NCBI GenBank assembly: GCA_018336035.1
Contig: JAGXRD010000078.1
Span: forward strand, 1-64,000
DNA length: 64,000 bases
Source: Alphaproteobacteria bacterium
GTDB taxonomy: Bacteria > Pseudomonadota > Alphaproteobacteria > Ferrovibrionales > Ferrovibrionaceae
Reading direction: 5' to 3'
In this document: one piece after another, positions 53,563-61,640 of the stretch
Numbering within the stretch: the first letter of the stretch is position 1
Layout: each line of letters starts with the position of its first letter
Notes under the pieces: model-generated
The model's database searches: none
What the model saw: only the letters and a program-made list of their open reading frames with translations
What the model was told of the DNA's origin: nothing
Made by a program: the position numbers and the translations under genes

Positions 53563-54645
53563 GCTGGCCTCCGTTTCAGCCATGGCAGCCGCCCATACAG
53601 CACTTCGCTGGTCAGGATGGCGATGAAGATCAGGCCCTGCAGCACCAGCACGGTGGCGTCGGGCAGGCCGAGACGACGCTGCAGCAGGCCGCCGCTGGCG
53701 CCGATGCCGCCGAGCTGGATCGCGACCGGGATGATGGCGAGCGGGTTATGCCGCGCCAGGAAGGCAACGAGAATCCCGGTATAGCCATAGCCGACGATCA
53801 GTGAGGCATTGGCCTTGCCATGCACGGCGGCCACTTCGACCATGCCGGCAAGGCCGGCGCTGGCGCCCGCGAGACCGCAGGCCACCAGCACCAGCCTGCC
53901 CACCGGCAAGCCGACCATGCGCGCGGCTTTCACATTGCCGCCGGCCACGCGCATGCCAAAACCGAATGTCGTGCGATAGATCAGGATATAGGCCAGCACG
54001 CAGGCGATGATGCCGTAGGCCAGGCCCCAGTGGATATCGGTGCCGGGAATGGTGCCTAGCATGTTGGCGTCGCCGATATTCGGCGTGGAGGGTTTGTTCA
54101 GGCTGGCGGGATCGCGCAGCAGGCCTTCGACCAGATGGTTGAACACGGCAATCGCGATATAGACCAGCAGCAGGCTGGAAATGGTTTCATTCACGCCACG
54201 CCAGTGCCGCAGCCCGCCGGCCAGTGCTATCCAGGCCGCACCTGCAATCATTGCGGCCACGGCCATGGCAATCTGCACCACCAGCGGCGCGGCCGACGGC
54301 ATCGTCATCGCAATGGCCGATGCGGCCAGGCCGCCCAGCACCAGGGCGCCTTCGCCACCGATCACCACCATCCCCAGCTGCGCGGGCAGGGCGCAGCAGA
54401 GTGCCGTGAGGATCAGCGGCGCGGGTCAGCGTGTTCTGCCAGGAGAACCACGAGCCGAACGCACCCGTATACATCAGGCTGTAGGTATCGAAAGGATTGA
54501 CGCCGGCCAGGCTGACGAAAATCCCGAACAGGACGAGGGCGGCCAGCACCGCCAGCAAAGGCACGATGACAGCCTCGGCACCGCTGCGCAGGATGTCCTG
54601 CCAGCGGGCCGAAGCGTCGTCGAGTTTGAGCGGACTGGCCTCCAC
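53559..54645 (-). pseudogene. BMP-type ABC permease (YufP-like), frameshifted
   Basis: The ATG at 54645 opens a frame reading MEASPLKLDDASARWQDI, then AVIVPLLAVLAALVLFGIFV and NPFDTYSLMYTGAFGSW...QNTLTRAA, where it goes out of frame near 54410-54426. A second frame (from before M 54371) continues PLILTALCCALPAQLG, MVVIGGEGALVLGGLAAS and ends [17 protein letters not shown]. Together they give a normal 360-aa YufP-type permease; a GC-rich indel not divisible by three splits it. As the rest of the operon is intact, a sequencing error is quite possible; otherwise the transporter is dead. Confidence 0.87.
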
Positions 54646-54662
54646 GGCTTCAGGCCAGAGCG

Positions 54663-55784
54663 TCAGGCGATGGCGCCGAGTACGCCTTCGACCAGGTAGT
54701 TCATCTTCTCGAGTTCGATATCGGTCTGGCCACGATCGGTGCCGGCGGCGATCACGGTGCCGCCCTTGTTGTCCTTGATCGGGCCCTTGAAGATCACGTA
54801 AGAGCCGGCGGTCAGCTTGGCCTTGATGTCGTCGGCATGCTTGCGGGCTTTTTCTTCGACCAGCGGGCCGTAGGCCGAGGTCTTCACCACGCCTTCCTTC
54901 AGGCCGCCGCGCACCAGGTTGGGGATCTTCTCACCGCCCTGGGCGGATTTCGCCAGCTTGGGATACAGCGCTTCCCAGTTCCATTCGGCGCCGGTGAGAT
55001 AGCCCTTGGGCGCCAGCTTGGACTGGTCGACATGATAGCCGCAGACCATGATGCCGCGCTTTTCGGCGGTCTCGGCGATCACCTTCGGGCTGTCGACATG
55101 GCAGGTGACGACATCGACGCCCTGGTTGATCAGGCCGTTGGTGGCTTCCGCTTCCTTCACCGGCATCGACCAGTCGCCGGTGAAAATCACCTGGGTGGTG
55201 ACATTCGGGTTGGCCAGCCGGGCGCCGAGCGTGAAGGCGTTGATGTTGCGCAGCACCTGCGGGATCGGCTTGGCGGCGATGAAGCCCAGCTTGCCGGTCT
55301 TGCTGGTGTAGCCGGCGACGATGCCGCTGAGATACTGAGCCTCGTCGATATAGCCGAAATAGCTGCCGGCATTGGCCGGGTCCTTATCCGACCACAGGCC
55401 GCCGCAATGCAGGAAGCGGACCTTGTCGTACTTCTTGGCCAGCTTGACCATATGGGGGTTGTAGTAGCCAAACGAGGTGGGGAAGACGAGGGCGGCGCCG
55501 TCGAGGTTGATCATCGACTCCATGGTCTTCTCGACCGCGACCGTCTCGGGGACGTTCTCCTCCTCCAGCACCTTGAAGCCGCCGAGCTTCTTCAGCGCGG
55601 CCGCACCCTGGGCATGGGCCTGGTTGTAGCCGAAGTCGTCGCGCGGCCCGACATAGATGAAGCCGACGGCGATATCCTTGGCCTGGGCGCTGCCGAACGG
55701 CAGGCCTGCGAGGAGCGTGGTGGCGCCGAGAGCTGCACTTCCCTGCAGCAAGACGCGGCGGCTGAGCTTGAATGCCGATGTCAT
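54663..55784 (-). CDS. BMP-family ABC substrate-binding protein
   Basis: 373 aa from the ATG at 55784 (GGGGG upstream; an ATG at 55826 adds 14 odd residues). Signal with twin arginine: FKLSRRVLLQGSAALGATTLLAGLPFGSAQAK, so Tat export is likely. BMP (basic membrane protein A) family: IAVGFIYVGPRDDFGYNQAHAQGAAAL, VFPTSFGYYNPHMVKLAKKY, GIVAGYTSKTGKLGFIAAKP. Family ligands are nucleosides, but in operons with ureide hydrolases a urea-derived ligand is plausible. First gene of the minus-strand operon; promoter probably in 55785-55960. Confidence 0.91.
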   Translation of the reverse strand: MTSAFKLSRRVLLQGSAALGATTLLAGLPFGSAQAKDIAVGFIYVGPRDDFGYNQAHAQGAAALKKLGGFKVLEEENVPETVAVEKTMESMINLDGAALVFPTSFGYYNPHMVKLAKKYDKVRFLHCGGLWSDKDPANAGSYFGYIDEAQYLSGIVAGYTSKTGKLGFIAAKPIPQVLRNINAFTLGARLANPNVTTQVIFTGDWSMPVKEAEATNGLINQGVDVVTCHVDSPKVIAETAEKRGIMVCGYHVDQSKLAPKGYLTGAEWNWEALYPKLAKSAQGGEKIPNLVRGGLKEGVVKTSAYGPLVEEKARKHADDIKAKLTAGSYVIFKGPIKDNKGGTVIAAGTDRGQTDIELEKMNYLVEGVLGAIA

Positions 55785-56203
55785 AAGATTCCCCCTGTTC
55801 CCCGTGGCTGAGAAGTGCTTCGCCATAGAGAGACAGCAAGAGTTGTGCCGCAGAGCAGCAGGGAAAATATGTGTATTTAATTCAGCATCTTATTTGGATT
55901 CTGATTTAATTTATATTATCCCGCATAAATCCATCTGATCAATTATTGGACATTATTTCTTGATTGTATGCATTGGTGCGTCGAATGACGCGGGCCTCTG
56001 AGAGCTGAAATCGGGCGCCAGTCTGGAGGTCATCGGCACAGCTCGGAGCTAAAGCCCGCGCTAAGCCGCAGTCGAATTTGATAACATCAGACTATGGAAA
56101 ATCGCAGAAGTCGCGGAAAACCAGCCTGAAATCCAGCCTTGACGGCTCGACGCACATAAGCGCACAATTCCGCACATAGTGCGGACCAGTGCGGGAGACA
56201 GAC
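55785..56203. promoter_or_regulatory. Divergent intergenic region, partly AT-rich
   Basis: 419 bp between the BMP operon (leftward) and the HTH-like gene (rightward). 55860-55975 is AT-rich and should contain the BMP-operon promoter. No gene is supported; the last 50 bp carry the phased repeats listed separately. Confidence 0.5.
56151..56194. promoter_or_regulatory. Phased CGCACA repeats and inverted repeat upstream of the HTH gene
   Basis: CGCACA occurs at 56151, 56161 and 56171, exactly 10 bp apart. TGCGG follows at 56180 and 56190, also 10 bp apart. CCGCAC (56170-56175), ATA, GTGCGG (56179-56184) form an inverted repeat. The block ends 9 bp before the ATG at 56204, overlapping the ribosome site. 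One-helical-turn spacing suggests an operator bound cooperatively, perhaps by the protein encoded next. Confidence 0.55.
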
Positions 56204-57010
56204 ATGGGCTGGAAAATCGACGACCGGGGCCGCGCGGCGCTGCATGAGGACAGCGGCGCCCTCTTCACCATCCGGGGCGGGCCGGGCGTCGGCATCCCCG
56301 ACGACTTCGAGTTGGTGCCGCCGTCCGGCCATGGCCCCTGGCCGCCGGCGAAGGTGAAGAAACTGAAACAGGAAGTCCTCGCCGCCCTGCCGGCGGCGCG
56401 CGAGGAAAACCACCGCCGTCGCGAGCTCGCCACGCTGGTGCAGTCGCGTGCCGGCGGCAGCACCAGCCGCGCCGCCAGCCTGATCGCGCAAGGATCCGGC
56501 AGATCCGTCACCGCGCGCACGGTGCAGTCCTGGCTCATCGGCCCGGCCCGCCCGAGCAGCCGCAGCTGCCCGGCTTGGGCGGTCGCGGCCCTCGCGCAGC
56601 ATGCGCCGCAGGCGCCGGGCACCGAATACCCTTGGGGCCGGTCTCAGGCGCAGTACGTTCTGGACCGCATCGGAGTCGAAGAGGCCGATGCCCGCATCGC
56701 CGACGACCGGCGGCTTGCGGCGAAATGGCGCGCCCTCTCCGCCCCGGCGATGGCCGAGGCGATGATTGAACTTGAACAGCGGCTCAACGGTTATGTGCAG
56801 CATCACAACCGCCAGCTCAGTACCCTGCGGACCGCGCTCGACCGCGCCACGTCATTTGAGGAATTCCGGCAGCTGGTGCGCGACAGCTGGAACGACCATG
56901 ACACCGCAGATGCCCTGGTTCGCGAAACGCGTCGTGCCATTGAAGAGCGCGCGGAGGAATTCGCCCATCCCGAAGGCCTGCCTGAACAGACGCGTCAGAA
57001 AACCCCTTAA
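56204..57010 (+). CDS. Unknown protein with HTH-like central segment
   Basis: 268 aa from the ATG at 56204 (GGGAG upstream; an in-frame GTG at 56189 is possible). No family recognised overall. Residues about 70-135 (ATLVQSRAGGSTSRAASLIA, SVTARTVQSWLIGPARPSSR, CPAWAVAAL) look like a helix-turn-helix regulator with a basic wing; the rest includes a long helical, coiled-coil-prone C-terminus rich in R and E. It could be a small regulator of a mobile element. It is followed after 12 bp by a DUF4238 gene in the same direction, and upstream by phased repeats. The first gene of the accessory stretch. Confidence 0.6.
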   Translation: MGWKIDDRGRAALHEDSGALFTIRGGPGVGIPDDFELVPPSGHGPWPPAKVKKLKQEVLAALPAAREENHRRRELATLVQSRAGGSTSRAASLIAQGSGRSVTARTVQSWLIGPARPSSRSCPAWAVAALAQHAPQAPGTEYPWGRSQAQYVLDRIGVEEADARIADDRRLAAKWRALSAPAMAEAMIELEQRLNGYVQHHNRQLSTLRTALDRATSFEEFRQLVRDSWNDHDTADALVRETRRAIEERAEEFAHPEGLPEQTRQKTP

Positions 57011-57022
57011 GACACTGTCGTC

Positions 57023-57928
57023 ATGAATAATGAGCCCAGAAACCATCACTATGTCCCGCAGTTCTATCTGCGCAATTTCTCTGTCGATTCTGAAAACAAG
57101 AAAATATCAACCGTCGCTAAAAACGGACACTTCGCCATATGGTCGACGCGCTCGATTGAGGGGCTCGGCTATGAAAGAGATTTATACGTTAATCTAAAAA
57201 ATGGCATTCCAATTTCAGTTGAGAGCGATATCAATCGGAGAATTGAGACCCCTATATCGGAAAGCGATACTTGGATTAAAATTAAGAACAACAATACTGA
57301 TGCATTGGACCGTTCCGATAGACCGATCCTATACGCGCTTATACGGCATTTAGAAGCGCGCAATGTGCATTACCAACAAACAGGTCTTGAGCTTGCCAAT
57401 ATGGCGGCCGATCCGAACTCTGCAATCCCGTTTACCGATGAGGAGCGGTACGCGTATCGGCTTATGAGAGAGCGGCCGGGTCACGCTAAGGAGAAGTTTA
57501 ATTTAATGGCATCGTCCCTGGAGTGGACAGCAGATAGCTTTTCTGGGGCTAAAATATCCATTCAGCGATCAACAATCCCACTTAGAAGTTCGACAACCCC
57601 AGTAATGCCGATGAAAATCCCCGAGGATGTGCGAGTAAATAAGCCTTTGCCGGGCATGCTGCCATATCAATTGGTCTTGCCGCTCAATCGTTTCACCATC
57701 GCAACGCTAACTTTGGGCGATTTTGATGGTGCGTTTGAGAACATAGAAATCGACGATGATCAGGCTCGCTTCTTTAACCTAAATTATGTCGGTCAGTTTG
57801 CGAAATTTCCGCATATTCGGCACTTGATCACCGATAGAGACCTGCTGGAGGTCGATATGACCTGGGCGCCATACGATGTGGTCGAAAACATTGAGCGGCG
57901 CATGAAATTTCGGCGGCGACAAGCTTAA
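57023..57928 (+). CDS. DUF4238 protein
   Basis: 301 aa. The opening NNEPRNHHYVPQFYLRNFSVDSENKKI is the DUF4238 signature (NxHYVPQFYLRNF). Biochemical role is unknown; such genes are often found singly in variable regions. The gene is much more AT-rich than its neighbours (for example the 57060-57300 stretch), which suggests recent transfer. It probably shares a transcript with the preceding HTH-like gene and ends next to a hairpin at 57932. Confidence 0.85.
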   Translation: MNNEPRNHHYVPQFYLRNFSVDSENKKISTVAKNGHFAIWSTRSIEGLGYERDLYVNLKNGIPISVESDINRRIETPISESDTWIKIKNNNTDALDRSDRPILYALIRHLEARNVHYQQTGLELANMAADPNSAIPFTDEERYAYRLMRERPGHAKEKFNLMASSLEWTADSFSGAKISIQRSTIPLRSSTTPVMPMKIPEDVRVNKPLPGMLPYQLVLPLNRFTIATLTLGDFDGAFENIEIDDDQARFFNLNYVGQFAKFPHIRHLITDRDLLEVDMTWAPYDVVENIERRMKFRRRQA

Positions 57929-57931
57929 GCG

Positions 57932-57951
57932 GGCTGCAGAAGTCTGCGGCC
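57932..57951 (+). terminator. Hairpin after the DUF4238 gene
   Basis: GGCTGCAGA (57932-57940) and TCTGCGGCC (57943-57951) can pair with one G-U wobble; the loop is short (or larger if the end pairs open), followed by TGATTTCTC. It lies 3 bp after the stop and could terminate that gene or the convergent small operon. Confidence 0.45.
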
Positions 57952-58018
57952 TGATTTCTCCTCGAATCTTGTCACCTCTGTGTCGTGTGAAGTTGCAGAA
58001 GGTACAGCTTTGGCGCGC

Positions 58019-58288
58019 TCAGCGCTTTACGCCAGACAGCGTGCCGATGCGTTTTTGCTTGTTGTCGAATAGTCCAATCGAGCCATCCATCCGCTCATAG
58101 CCAGCGCCGAGCCGCTGGCCTTTCGAATCCCGGAGGCTGTAATGGCCCGACATGCCCTGCTCGAGGATAAACTGGCGTTTGCCTTGGGCATCGCGCAGGA
58201 CATAGCGCTCGCCGGCATGGCCTGTCCCAGGGGCTACGGGCGAGGCGGCCCAGAGCAGGCCGATTACATATGTATATACCGACCGCAT
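58019..58288 (-). CDS. Small exported protein with repeated LRDxxGxR motif
   Basis: 89 aa. Signal peptide MRSVYTYVIGLLWAASPVAPGTGHA, cut near residue 25. The mature 64 residues are a strand-rich repeat: YVLRDAQGKRQFILEQ, then YSLRDSKGQRLGAGYE, then IGLFDNKQKRIGTL. AGGGGAC lies six bases before the ATG, and the start is 2 bp after the stop of the lipoprotein gene. Function unknown; the repeated Asp/Gly/Lys turns suggest a small beta-roll or wall-associated domain. Last gene of the compact minus-strand operon. Confidence 0.65.
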   Translation of the reverse strand: MRSVYTYVIGLLWAASPVAPGTGHAGERYVLRDAQGKRQFILEQGMSGHYSLRDSKGQRLGAGYERMDGSIGLFDNKQKRIGTLSGVKR

Positions 58289-58290
58289 CG

Positions 58291-58626
58291 TCAGTCCCCT
58301 TTTTCAGATCGCGATGCGTCGGAACATTGAATCACCGCCTCGTAACGCAGCCAGGGAATGCCGGCCAGGCTGGGGCGCGGCATGGTGTGGAGACGAAGCA
58401 TCTCGAAGCCATTGGGGCAATATGCGGCCGCGAGCTTGCTGACCTCACGCTCAGCATCCGCTGGGTCATAGTCTTTGCTCGAGACATGCCCTTGTATGGC
58501 ATAGCCGGGGCCCGGCCCGGGTGTGTAGGCCGGGACCACCGGCGGATCGCTGCCGCAGCCCGCAAGCCCGAGAAGGCTGCTCACCAGGGCAATCCGACCA
58601 AGCAACTTAAGCCTATTCCTACGCAT
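58291..58626 (-). CDS. Small predicted lipoprotein
   Basis: 111 aa from the ATG at 58626 (the upstream in-frame ATG at 58674 lies inside the preceding gene). A lipobox is clear: LGLAGC with Cys at residue 24 after a hydrophobic h-region, followed by a proline-rich linker (PPVVPAYTPGPGPGYA). The mature part contains two further Cys (AAYCPNGFEM, AVIQCSDAS) that could form a disulphide. It overlaps the nuclease-like gene by 8 bp, so translation is coupled. Function unknown. Confidence 0.7.
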   Translation of the reverse strand: MRRNRLKLLGRIALVSSLLGLAGCGSDPPVVPAYTPGPGPGYAIQGHVSSKDYDPADAEREVSKLAAAYCPNGFEMLRLHTMPRPSLAGIPWLRYEAVIQCSDASRSEKGD

Positions 58627-59248
58627 CGCGGCTCTCCTCTGCGTACAGGTCGCCCGGTGCCCTGACCAGCCCACGCTCCTCCAGCTCGGCCATCATTCCA
58701 GCCAGCAAGCGCTGATAGGTTTCGTGATGAGGGCCTCGCTTAGCCTCATCGGCCAGGCGCGCGTGGAAGTCCCCATAGCTCAAGAAACCAACTTTCATTT
58801 GTCCGAGCAGAGCCTCAACGTCATCGCCACGGCGCTCTAGATGCCGCCGCAACTTGCCAGGCAAGGTCGAATGATCCAGGCCGGCTAGCGCTGGCGACAT
58901 ATCTCCCGGGGATTGGAATTTCTCGCGCCAGAGATCTGGGAAGCCTTTTGGGCCCATCAGAAGCAACCCGTAAGCTTGCTGTGCGGGCTGCATCAGTGCG
59001 AATAGCGCCGCGTATTTAACGATCTGCTCGAGGCTGGTCTTCGCGCCGAGTTTCAGTTCAATGGCAACCGTTGCACGCGTCCCCTCAAAAAGTAGATCGG
59101 GCTGCGTGAGACCTTCGACCGCAAAGAGCTGGTGGAATTCTCGGCCAATCACATGATAGGTGTCGGCAAATTCCGCCCCAAAGGCGCAAGCAAACAGGTC
59201 TCGGACTAGGCCATCATGGCCAGCAGCGTCATGGCATTTGAACGCCAC
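58619..59248 (-). CDS. PD-(D/E)XK nuclease-like protein
   Basis: 209 aa. A core QPDLLFEGTRATVAIELKLG, then SLEQIVKYAALFALM, contains the PD...(D/E)xK pattern: P-D, an acidic residue and ELK, with Gln of EQIVKYA in the place often occupied by the conserved Q/E of restriction-type nucleases. No partner methylase is present. The start (59248) overlaps the upstream small gene by 43 bp. It is translationally coupled to a lipoprotein gene downstream, which is unusual for a cytoplasmic nuclease. Family unknown to me beyond the fold; defence or a mobile-element function is possible. Confidence 0.65.
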   Translation of the reverse strand: MAFKCHDAAGHDGLVRDLFACAFGAEFADTYHVIGREFHQLFAVEGLTQPDLLFEGTRATVAIELKLGAKTSLEQIVKYAALFALMQPAQQAYGLLLMGPKGFPDLWREKFQSPGDMSPALAGLDHSTLPGKLRRHLERRGDDVEALLGQMKVGFLSYGDFHARLADEAKRGPHHETYQRLLAGMMAELEERGLVRAPGDLYAEESRDA

Positions 59249-59496
59249 GGATCACTGCCGAAGACAGCCCCTTCAATCGCTTTATATGTATCTGTGTGTG
59301 GGCCAAAGTCGGGAGTCAGGTTTTCTTTCACCGCGATACACATAGCCAAGAACCACATATCCACCATTCTCGGAAATGGACTGCTTTCCGGGCTGTTGGC
59401 TGTTCCCTCGGCGCGTGTCAGGCAATATTGGTGGAAATAGGGACGATACTTACTTGGTAAATGTATATCCGTGTTCCCGAAAGCATTTGTTTCCAT
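59206..59496 (-). CDS. Small conserved-looking protein of unknown function
   Basis: 96 aa, ATG at 59496 with GGGGGG seven bases upstream. Segments KYRPYFHQYCLTRAEG, PFPRMVDMWFLAMCIAVKENLTP and TYKAIEGAVFGSDPWRSNAMTLLAMMA read like a globular helical protein. It ends in the region where the nuclease-like gene has already started in another frame (43-bp overlap). I feel some resemblance to small proteins of DNA-modification or defence loci but cannot name the family. It may be truncated at its C-terminus. Confidence 0.55.
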   Translation of the reverse strand: METNAFGNTDIHLPSKYRPYFHQYCLTRAEGTANSPESSPFPRMVDMWFLAMCIAVKENLTPDFGPHTDTYKAIEGAVFGSDPWRSNAMTLLAMMA

Positions 59497-59507
59497 TGCT
59501 TGCCCCC

Positions 59508-59657
59508 CTACGCCGACGCACGAACTTGCTCGCGATCTTCACTAAGTTCGCAGATCCTGCACTGCCCCCTATGATCGCACCCACATATCATCGCTCGCGC
59601 CTCTGTCGTACCCGGATTATTCCGAATTACTTTTGGGTACAACGTTGGATTGGTCAT
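59508..59657 (-). CDS. Short Cys-cluster ORF, possibly a gene remnant
   Basis: 49 codons from an ATG at 59657: MTNPTLYPKVI then ICGCDHRGQCRICELSEDRE, a CxCx5CxxC arrangement like a small metal site. The frame stays open upstream to about 59816 with plausible sequence (HDEILGCENILDELAGKIQ) but without a good start, and overlaps an antisense ORF. Either a small gene at the head of the minus-strand operon (11 bp before the next start) or the 3' remnant of a longer gene. Confidence 0.35.
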   Translation of the reverse strand: MTNPTLYPKVIRNNPGTTEARAMICGCDHRGQCRICELSEDREQVRASA

Positions 59658-59838
59658 CGTTTGGATCTTGCCTGCGAGCTCATCCAGAATGTTTTCGCAT
59701 CCTAAAATCTCGTCGTGCGTTAGGAAGAGAATTAACTGAGAGCTTACCTTTGACCTCGATGCTGATCTCGGATCGGCGGCAGCGGACAACAGTGAAGCAG
59801 TTGTCCGATTCCTCAAGGCTGTCGAACGTGGCGATGAT

Positions 59839-60414
59839 TTGACACCTTATCTTTCGCTGCAACCCCATACCCGAGGGCGCACCCCTGTGTCTTCGCAAAC
59901 CAGTGCAAAAGCAGAGCAAAAGTGGTTGGACAAGGACTTCGTTCTGCATTCCACAGGCTTCCATCATTTCCATCTCGGCAATAAAAAACCGGGTGGATCT
60001 GTGGCCCGCACCCGCGACGTACTTTTTGCAGTGGCGGCGCGACATGAATTCACAGTGGTCGGTGTTTTCGCTCACTCTGTATTCGAGCGCGGATCAGATG
60101 AGCAGCTTCGTCTCCTATCGCTTCATGAGCGAATTACGATGCGCGACATCCCGCCAGGTACAGTCGTTCTCACACAGCCGATCACCACATCAGGACATCG
60201 ATTGTCCTCGGTTGCTCGGGCACAAGATTGCATGCGTGGCATTTCCAATATTGATCCCTACCTTGAGGATCCGAACTATCTTTCAGCGCTTTATGCGATC
60301 GGCGGCGGTTTGCCGAAGAGGCCTCGCCCCGAATGGTACTTGCACCATCTCGATTTCGGGATACTTGATCGGTCAATGCAGCAGATGTTTGTATATCGTG
60401 AGGGTTACAACTAG
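59839..60414 (+). CDS. Unknown His-rich protein, N-terminus unclear
   Basis: 191 aa from a TTG at 59839. The same frame reads sensible protein back to the TGA at 59737 (TFDLDADLGSAAADNSEAVV, FLKAVERGDDL) but has no good start there, so the 5' end may be damaged. Central segment KWLDKDFVLHSTGFHHFHLGN and TRDVLFAVAARHEFTVVGVFAHSVFE, then a C-terminal PRPEWYLHHLDFGILD. The clustered His residues suggest a metal-dependent enzyme or toxin-like fold. I recall similar orphans near defence genes but cannot name the family. Confidence 0.5.
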   Translation: MTPYLSLQPHTRGRTPVSSQTSAKAEQKWLDKDFVLHSTGFHHFHLGNKKPGGSVARTRDVLFAVAARHEFTVVGVFAHSVFERGSDEQLRLLSLHERITMRDIPPGTVVLTQPITTSGHRLSSVARAQDCMRGISNIDPYLEDPNYLSALYAIGGGLPKRPRPEWYLHHLDFGILDRSMQQMFVYREGYN

Positions 60415-60689
60415 CGTGCCTGGCTGACCTGCAGGCTTGGCCTAAAGCCGCCAAGAAGCCGAGGCACCGTATGCTCACTTGTCAATGTTTCGGCCGATGA
60501 GGCGAGCTTGGTGCTGGCCCTACGCCAGTCCATGTGAGTGTATGGCCGGGCATCAAATGGCTGATATTGTTGATATTATTTGAAGTGTAGCTTCCATCCG
60601 GCATTCCGGGTATTGGCGCGGCAACCTGCCGAATCCTGCTCGGGATTGCCCAGCGCATGATATAAATTCCATGCGAATCGGAGGGGCGG

Positions 60690-61640
60690 GTGAAGCGGAC
60701 AGATCTGGAAGCGAGGATACGGAAGCGGTCATCGCGTATCTTCGAGACCTATGTTTCCTGGCGCCGCAAAATCCAGATCGGTTTTGTCGTCTTTGGCGTT
60801 GTCGTCGCGGGTAGCGGCGAGGCGCTGTCCAACATGGTTCCCGAAGACTACAAGCAGTATTGCTATGCTGCCTGGGTTGTCGGCTTGGCGGCCGCTTTTG
60901 TCGGCGGTGTTGTCGTCGCTTTTATCGACGATGGCGAGCCAGAGGCACTCAGCATCGCAAATGAAGCAGTCAGCGAACTGCGTGCTCAAGACGCGGAAAT
61001 CGACGAACTCGAGGCGGAGTTTACCTGGATTACGCACCTTTATGCAGTGAGCCAATTCTATCGGGAACTGATCGAGGCGGCTTTCCTGCAGGGGAATGTC
61101 TCCCCGCAAGTGCAGAAGTCCCGGCGCGCAGCCATGCTCGATCAGCTCCTTGCTGAGAAAGAGACCCTGCTTGGTGTCCGTGACGAGCGCTGGAATTTTG
61201 CAATTTACTTATACAACAGTGAGAACGGCCTGCTGGAATGTGACACCTGCCGCCGCCCTACGCGTGCCGAAGAAGAGGCGCCACACCGATCCTGGTCCCC
61301 CGGCGAGGGCCATATCGGGCTCGCTTTCCAGTCTAAACGGCGGATTATTGCGGCAAATACGTCTGAGCCTGAGGCCAGCGCCCTCTTTGATGCTCCGGAA
61401 AGCAAACGACTTGAGAGTGACAGGGCGCTCTACAAATCCATCGCATCGATCCCCATATTACTGAACAACGAGCAGCCTGTTGGCGTTCTGGTAGCCACGA
61501 CCGACGTTGAGCGTCGGTTTTCCGCCAGTCGCGACGGAAGCGGCAGCAGAGACAGCGTAGAGCCTATGCGCCAGCTCGCCAGCGCCCTTGCATTGCTTGA
61601 AAGATTGCATAAGGTCTCGTCCACAGGAGCCACAGCATGA
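60690..61640 (+). CDS. Membrane-anchored GAF-domain protein
   Basis: 316 aa from a GTG at 60690 with GGAGG upstream. After a basic N-terminus (LEARIRKRSSRIFETYVSWRRK), two membrane helices are visible (about residues 29-50 and 57-80, WVVGLAAAFVGGVVVAFI), then a coiled-coil (SELRAQDAEIDELEAEF) and a C-terminal GAF-like sensor (WNFAIYLYNSENGLLECDTC, GEGHIGLAFQSKRRIIAANT, SIASIPILLNNEQPVGVLVATT). No output enzyme is present. The start of a small second gene overlaps the stop by 4 bp. It could sense a cyclic nucleotide or other ligand at the membrane; a defence effector or envelope-stress role are both guesses. Confidence 0.7.
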   Translation: MKRTDLEARIRKRSSRIFETYVSWRRKIQIGFVVFGVVVAGSGEALSNMVPEDYKQYCYAAWVVGLAAAFVGGVVVAFIDDGEPEALSIANEAVSELRAQDAEIDELEAEFTWITHLYAVSQFYRELIEAAFLQGNVSPQVQKSRRAAMLDQLLAEKETLLGVRDERWNFAIYLYNSENGLLECDTCRRPTRAEEEAPHRSWSPGEGHIGLAFQSKRRIIAANTSEPEASALFDAPESKRLESDRALYKSIASIPILLNNEQPVGVLVATTDVERRFSASRDGSGSRDSVEPMRQLASALALLERLHKVSSTGATA

